Positions 59,845-64,000 of a DNA stretch of 64,000 bases are shown here, piece after piece. The notes beneath the pieces are model-generated. The model was given only the letters and a program-made list of their open reading frames with translations. It made no database searches and was not told where the DNA came from. Position numbers and translations under genes: made by a program. Source of the DNA: an uncultured Vampirovibrio sp. (lineage in GTDB: Bacteria; Cyanobacteriota; Vampirovibrionia; Gastranaerophilales; Gastranaerophilaceae). Within the stretch, counting starts at the first letter, position 1; each line of letters begins with the position of its first letter. The DNA is taken from contig CAJUAL010000010.1 in NCBI GenBank assembly GCA_910584405.1, positions 1 to 64,000 on the forward strand, in the 5' to 3' direction.

Positions 59845-60735
59845 ATGAAAAGCGGATTCACAGCAATAATAGGACGCCCGAATGTAGGGAAATCAACACT
59901 TTTAAACCAAATCCTCGGGCAAAAAATAGTAATAACAACCGACAAAGCCCAAACAACCAGAAAAAGGATTAAAGGGATTTTAACAACTGATGAAGGTCAG
60001 ATTGTTTTTGTTGATACTCCGGGGGTTCATAAACCGTTAAATAAGCTTGGCGAATTTTTACTTGATGAAGCAAAAATTGCAGTACCTGATGCTGATGTAA
60101 TATTATTTTTGGTTGACGGTTCAGACCCCGCCGGAAAAGGCGATAAATGGATTGCGCAAAACCTTTTGCAAACTAAAATTCCTGTTATTATTGTAATGAA
60201 CAAAGTTGACAAGATTAAAAAACCTGAAAAAGTCGAAGAAAATCTTTTATCATATAAAACTTTATTCAACGAAAACCTTCCTATTGTAAGGATTTCAGCT
60301 AAAACAGGACGTAATATCGATACACTTATCAAAAATATTTATAAAAAATTACCCGAAGGTGAAATGCTTTATCCTGATGACGTTGTCACGGAAGAAACAA
60401 TGCGCGATGTGACAGAAGAAATTATCAGAGAAAAAATTCTTCTTAACACCTCTGATGAAATTCCGCATTCTGTTGCGGTTAAGGTTATGAAATACTCGGA
60501 AGAAGAAACTATTGACCGAATTTCTGCAATAATTTACTGTGAACAAAAAAGCCAAAAAGGAATACTAATCGGCAAAGGCGGAAGTCTGCTTAAAAAAATC
60601 GGCACAGAATCTCGTCTTGAACTGGAAAAAATCGTTGAGAAAAAAGTTTTTTTACAGCTTGAAGTAAAAGTTGAAAAAGATTGGCGCAAAAAAGAAAAAA
60701 TTCTTAAAAACTTTGGCTATCAACAAGAGAACTAA
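59845..60735 (+). CDS. era: GTPase Era
   Basis: A 296-residue GTPase that matures 16S rRNA. The G motifs are GRPNVGKSTLLN at 9-20, TTRKRIKGI, FVDTPGVHKP and VMNKVDKI. The C-terminal KH domain has GILIGKGGSLLKKIG and ends in KVEKDWRKKEKILKNFGY. Length is typical. It is one of four genes here with a -10 box 6 bases before the start. Confidence 0.97.
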   Translation: MKSGFTAIIGRPNVGKSTLLNQILGQKIVITTDKAQTTRKRIKGILTTDEGQIVFVDTPGVHKPLNKLGEFLLDEAKIAVPDADVILFLVDGSDPAGKGDKWIAQNLLQTKIPVIIVMNKVDKIKKPEKVEENLLSYKTLFNENLPIVRISAKTGRNIDTLIKNIYKKLPEGEMLYPDDVVTEETMRDVTEEIIREKILLNTSDEIPHSVAVKVMKYSEEETIDRISAIIYCEQKSQKGILIGKGGSLLKKIGTESRLELEKIVEKKVFLQLEVKVEKDWRKKEKILKNFGYQQEN

Positions 60736-60757
60736 AGGGGTAAAGGGGTAAAGGGGT
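60734..60757. repeat. Tandem repeat, AAAGGGGT x3
   Basis: Three perfect 8-base units between the era stop and the convergent XRE stop. The core GGGGTAAAT is also found at 51285 and 61734, and inverted at 28800, 29824 and 48970. Confidence 0.85.
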
Positions 60758-60760
60758 AAA

Positions 60761-60979
60761 TTACTCAATCTCTTTGAAAAAGTCGTTAATATCAACTCTT
60801 AAAATTTTAGATAGTTTAAAAATTACCTGGGCACTTGGAATTATAACGCCCCGTTCAAGTTTGCCTACATAATTTATACTCATATCAAGCAACTCGGCAA
60901 GTTTATCCTGCGTATAATGTCTTCTCAACCTTTCCGCCCTAATATTTGCTCCTAAAATATAACCAAAATCATTTTCCAT
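60761..60979 (-). CDS. XRE-family helix-turn-helix regulator
   Basis: A 72-residue single-domain Cro/C1-type protein: IRAERLRRHYTQDKLAELLD then SINYVGKLERGVIIPSA. It is divergent from the pilin-like gene at 61070 with 90 bases between, just as the regulator at 20748 is to 21064. It is likely to control that gene. Confidence 0.9.
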   Translation of the reverse strand: MENDFGYILGANIRAERLRRHYTQDKLAELLDMSINYVGKLERGVIIPSAQVIFKLSKILRVDINDFFKEIE

Positions 60980-61069
60980 AGATTTAATTTTATTATATTG
61001 ACAAATGTTACTAAAGAGATTATTATAAATTTAATGTTTACTATTGTAATTATTTAGAGGATTATAATA

Positions 61070-61714
61070 ATGAAGAATGAAGGTTTCTCCCTTGCAGAGA
61101 TTTTAATTACATTAGGTATAATCGGGGTAGTTGCCACGATGACTATTCCGACATTAATGACAAATTTTCAGAAAAAAAGAACAGAAACCCAACTTGTAAA
61201 ATTTTATTCAATGATAAATCAAACACTAAGAATGTCTGTTGCCGAAAACGGAGATCCTGAAGGTTGGATATCAAGAGATAAAGGTTATTCTGCTGATGAA
61301 AATATTGAATTTTTAAACACCTACATTCTTCCATACATGAAAAACCTCGGATATAAAAATTGCACAAGAAATTCCGATCTAATATGTATAGCATTGCTGG
61401 ATGGAGGTGTAATAACATTTAAAATTGATGGTAATGGCGCGGATATAACATACTATACAGAAGAAAAATATAGAACAGACATGCAAAATATAGCGCGACA
61501 CCGCTTTTCTTTTCAATTCTCAAAAGAGTCAGGTGCATGGGACAAAATAAACAGCACAAATTACATCGAGCCTTATACATACGGTTGGGACGGAAAACTT
61601 CAAAGCTTAAGAACACACCCCAGATATGGTTGCAGGAATGGTGCAGGATATAACTTCTGCACAAAAATGATACAGCAAAATAGTTGGAAAATTCCGTCTG
61701 ACTATCCATGGTAA
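61070..61714 (+). CDS. Type IV pilin/pseudopilin-like protein
   Basis: A 214-residue protein that starts MKNEGFSLAEILITLGIIG, a class III prepilin signal cut at G-F and followed by the hydrophobic stalk. The globular part has four or five cysteines (NCTRNSDLICIALLDGG, YGCRNGAGYNFC), likely disulphide-bonded. It carries a single signal motif, unlike the gene at 21064. AGAGGA precedes the ATG. Confidence 0.9.
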   Translation: MKNEGFSLAEILITLGIIGVVATMTIPTLMTNFQKKRTETQLVKFYSMINQTLRMSVAENGDPEGWISRDKGYSADENIEFLNTYILPYMKNLGYKNCTRNSDLICIALLDGGVITFKIDGNGADITYYTEEKYRTDMQNIARHRFSFQFSKESGAWDKINSTNYIEPYTYGWDGKLQSLRTHPRYGCRNGAGYNFCTKMIQQNSWKIPSDYPW

Positions 61715-61753
61715 GGGTAAATTAAGCAACCAACGGGGTAAATAAACTCCTAA

Positions 61754-62242
61754 TTAATAATTTAACAATCTCAAATTTTGTGCTGTTTGAAATTTACTGA
61801 TTTCTTTCAAATATTGTTCTAGAGCCTTATATCCGTTATAAATTTCATTAGAAATTGTAGCATAACGACTTGCCTCCAAGAACTTTAACTCCTTAACCCT
61901 AATTAACAGTATGTTATCAGAAACATTTCTTAAGTTTTCATCATCAGAAGCAGACCATTTTTGCAATAATGTTAACTCATCATACATTTGCTTCATTGTC
62001 GTAAACTCAAGAACGTTAAAATCATATTTCTCAAGCAAAGACTTTTCAACATTAGAAATTCTGCTTAAACATGCCTGAAATTTAAACACCTTTTTAATAA
62101 TAAAGTAATTATCCGCAATTCTTTTATGCGAATTAGGTACATTATTTTTTGCCAAAAGTGCCGCAAAAGATCTTGATGTAAAAGTATCATTCTCATTTGA
62201 AAACGCGCTTTTTGAAGTCAAATCTAACATATCGTTCAACAT
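61754..62242 (-). CDS. Hypothetical helical protein
   Basis: A 162-residue protein from the ATG at 62242, which has GGAGG 4 bases upstream; the longer frame to 62305 lacks a site. It is predicted to be nearly all helix, with charged faces that suit a coiled coil. No family, signal or metal site is recognised. It shares strand with the acyltransferase gene. Confidence 0.65.
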   Translation of the reverse strand: MLNDMLDLTSKSAFSNENDTFTSRSFAALLAKNNVPNSHKRIADNYFIIKKVFKFQACLSRISNVEKSLLEKYDFNVLEFTTMKQMYDELTLLQKWSASDDENLRNVSDNILLIRVKELKFLEASRYATISNEIYNGYKALEQYLKEISKFQTAQNLRLLNY

Positions 62243-62332
62243 TCTGCCTCCGAATTTAGTAAAATAATAAAATAAGCGAAAGCAATTGTCATGAGGTTTT
62301 GTCAAATTGTTTACATTTGTTAAAATTTACAA

Positions 62333-63154
62333 CTAAACTTCAGAAACATCAGGTAAGTCAATTCGTTTTAATCGCTGTTCAATCCTGCGATACCACTTTA
62401 AATGCTGTTTGAATAAAATCTTATAATCATCCATTTTACCTTGAGAGATATTTTTGAACTGTTGGTCGCTTGTTTCTGTCAACTTAGCTTCCAAGAACTG
62501 TGTATAAGCTTTTCTGTCAAGATTAGAATCTGTCAACTCAATTCTTTGACCAAAATCTACTATAACCTCAGGTCTGTTATCTCTTAAGAAACAATAATCA
62601 ATCGATACAGGAATCAAATTCACTTTACCGTATTTTTTTACGGCATTTTGTGCAATGTACGTCAAACCTGTTTGGAAAACATACGGTCTGAAATGAGGCG
62701 GACGAATAATCCCCTGCGGAAATATACATAAAATATTTCTTAAATCGCCCAGAACATCAACCGAATACTGTAAAGCTTTCATTGCTGATTGAGCTGATTT
62801 TTTGTTAACAGAATACGCACCGCCGCGTCTTAATAACGGAAATCTGTTTAATTCTTCTACCATTAAACGTATTTCTTTACGGCAAATTCTGTGGGTAATA
62901 TTATATAAAACGATTCCGTCCCACCAGTTACAGTGCGGAGCAAAAAGAATCGTCGGAGTCTTTTTATCACGTTCGGTATAATTTTCTACACCGGTATAAC
63001 GAAAAGCATAAAATCTGTTTTGCAACATATTGTAGAAAAATAAACTTGCAATAGTCAACCAAAAACGGTTTGTTTTCGCAGGTTTGAATTTTTCTTCTTT
63101 GTTTCTTAACTTTGTCGGCGGAATATCCGAATATAATTTTTCTTTCGTTACCAT
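62333..63154 (-). CDS. PlsC-like 1-acylglycerol-3-phosphate acyltransferase
   Basis: A 273-residue membrane-associated acyltransferase. The HX4D site is H74-CNWW-D79, and a second motif reads FPQGIIRPPHFRP where FPEGTRS is usual, as in divergent members of the family. A hydrophobic segment (about 33-45) precedes the site. It should acylate lysophosphatidate or a similar lipid; substrate is not clear from the sequence. Confidence 0.85.
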   Translation of the reverse strand: MVTKEKLYSDIPPTKLRNKEEKFKPAKTNRFWLTIASLFFYNMLQNRFYAFRYTGVENYTERDKKTPTILFAPHCNWWDGIVLYNITHRICRKEIRLMVEELNRFPLLRRGGAYSVNKKSAQSAMKALQYSVDVLGDLRNILCIFPQGIIRPPHFRPYVFQTGLTYIAQNAVKKYGKVNLIPVSIDYCFLRDNRPEVIVDFGQRIELTDSNLDRKAYTQFLEAKLTETSDQQFKNISQGKMDDYKILFKQHLKWYRRIEQRLKRIDLPDVSEV

Positions 63155-63344
63155 AAATTTAATTTTACCCTAACAACATAAAAATAAAAACACTCACTTA
63201 AAGAAAGTTAACTTTATCATACGCTTTAAAAACAAAAAAGCAAGCTGTCCGAATGTATTAATTCTTAACGCTTTGTTACAAACTGGCAAAATTTTAACTT
63301 TATTTGCTTTAATAAAATTGCAATCAGTATAGGAGGTTTACTTT

Positions 63345-63665
63345 ATGGCAGGTGTTGGAAAATGTATGGGAATTATGACAGCAGCAGGTTTTGCGCTTGG
63401 TGCGGGAGCTACATATTATGCTAAATCAAAACAAGGCAAAGCAGTAATGCAAAACATTGAAGCAACAGCAAAAAACGGAAAAATTCCTATCGGCGGCATG
63501 ACTAAAGACGGCAAATTGTGGGACGGCGAAGTTACCGTTGATGAAGCTAAGAAAAACCTTAATAAAGCTACCAAAATAATGTCACTTATAACAGGAGCTG
63601 CCGCTGCAATCGGAACAGCATTAATTGCAGGAGCTACATTACTACTTCGCGGTAAAGTAAGATAA
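63345..63665 (+). CDS. Small membrane protein of unknown function
   Basis: A 106-residue protein with two small-residue-rich hydrophobic segments (GIMTAAGFALGAGATYYA near 9-26, and SLITGAAAAIGTALIAGATL near 80-100). A basic soluble loop joins them, with a GKLWDGEVTVDEAKKN motif. AGGAGG precedes the ATG at a normal distance. No family is recognised. Confidence 0.75.
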   Translation: MAGVGKCMGIMTAAGFALGAGATYYAKSKQGKAVMQNIEATAKNGKIPIGGMTKDGKLWDGEVTVDEAKKNLNKATKIMSLITGAAAAIGTALIAGATLLLRGKVR

Positions 63666-64000
63666 TTACTTAACATCAAGTGCTTGTAATTGACGCATTT
63701 TTGTATTGATTTCGTTCATAAGGTTAACGTTATCACTTTGACGTGCGTATTTTTGCGCTTTTGACAAAAGATTATAAGCTTTATTTAAGTTGTTAAATTC
63801 AACCATAATATCTGCGGCTGCAAGATAGTTTTGAGCACTTTTGACGGGTGATTCTGCTTTTGTGTAATTCATAGTGGCTTTTGAATATGATTTTAGAGCA
63901 TTTTCAGGCTCATCAAACTTCATATACGCACCGCCAAGATTTGAAGCCACAAAACCTTTCAAATTATAATTATCGGTTTCATCTGCAATATCACCTGCAG
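63666..64000 (-). CDS. Tetratricopeptide-repeat protein, partial
   Basis: At least 111 residues; the frame is open to the right edge, so the N-terminus lies beyond the window. Two or three TPR-like units are visible (GFVASNLGGAYMKFDEPENA, SAQNYLAAADIMVEFNNLNK, KAYNLLSKAQKYA). TPR domains bind partner proteins. Its stop is directly after that of the convergent 63345 gene. Confidence 0.75.
   Translation of the reverse strand, partial: AGDIADETDNYNLKGFVASNLGGAYMKFDEPENALKSYSKATMNYTKAESPVKSAQNYLAAADIMVEFNNLNKAYNLLSKAQKYARQSDNVNLMNEINTKMRQLQALDVK

Noticed and set aside
1..64000. CRISPR arrays
   Set aside because: I saw no regularly spaced repeats of 24-40 bases with unique spacers; the repeated blocks at 12418 and 14026 are only two and widely spaced.

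Overview
The window looks like the chromosome of a non-photosynthetic relative of cyanobacteria, most likely the gut Melainabacteria/Gastranaerophilales (Vampirovibrionia). This is inferred from an AT-rich genome with strong Shine-Dalgarno sites, a gene for the cyanobacterial protein LdpA, SepF, [FeFe]-hydrogenase maturases HydG and HydF, several pilin-like proteins with the GFTLAEVLITLGIIGVV-type N-terminus, lineage-type proteins of unknown function, and no photosynthesis genes. No rRNA is present to settle the taxonomy.

Positions 1 to about 14,300 are an accessory island ending beside a tRNA-Met gene (14,426-14,499, minus). From the left it holds a type I restriction-modification operon (hsdR-hsdM-hsdS, cut by the window edge), three small unknown genes, an HNH nuclease, a membrane protein, a Mu-like transposition operon (transposase, ATPase, integrase-SAM-like protein, small-terminase-like protein), an unknown gene with an unusual leader and a possible antisense RNA, a replication-initiator-like gene, and a RhuM-family gene flanked by two degenerate direct repeats. 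Four copies of one promoter-like element, TTGA-N15-GAGTGATKAAT, occur only in this island. A 17-codon fragment of a YbaK-like gene marks the right junction.

From 14,400 to 64,000 the window is mostly core chromosome: a PpiC-type isomerase, a LysM protein, a soluble histidine kinase with a double-receiver partner, ruvC, mtnA, hydG, glmU, mutL, a DNA methyltransferase, a ROK kinase, holA-holB, plsY, a ZIP transporter, the PLP protein yggS, sepF, rplI, a CooC-like ATPase, folD, a beta-lactamase-like protein, ldpA, a phosphopantetheinyl transferase, fba, ffh, hydF, rpsO, a family 4 uracil-DNA glycosylase, an AGCS symporter, a solute-binding protein, era and an acyltransferase. Lineage-type unknown proteins lie between them.

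The strongest new signals are: (1) a compact type I toxin-antitoxin candidate at 20,015-20,258, with a 24-residue hydrophobic peptide, an antisense RNA with its own promoter and terminator, and shared direct repeats as in par/Fst systems; (2) the four-copy promoter-like element of the island; (3) a pilin-like gene broken by a G9 tract that would be open with G10, suggesting phase variation; (4) a set of probable leaderless genes, including era, in which a -10 hexamer ends exactly six bases before the ATG; and (5) two divergent regulator/pilin modules of the same layout. Everything rests on reading the sequence; no database search was run.
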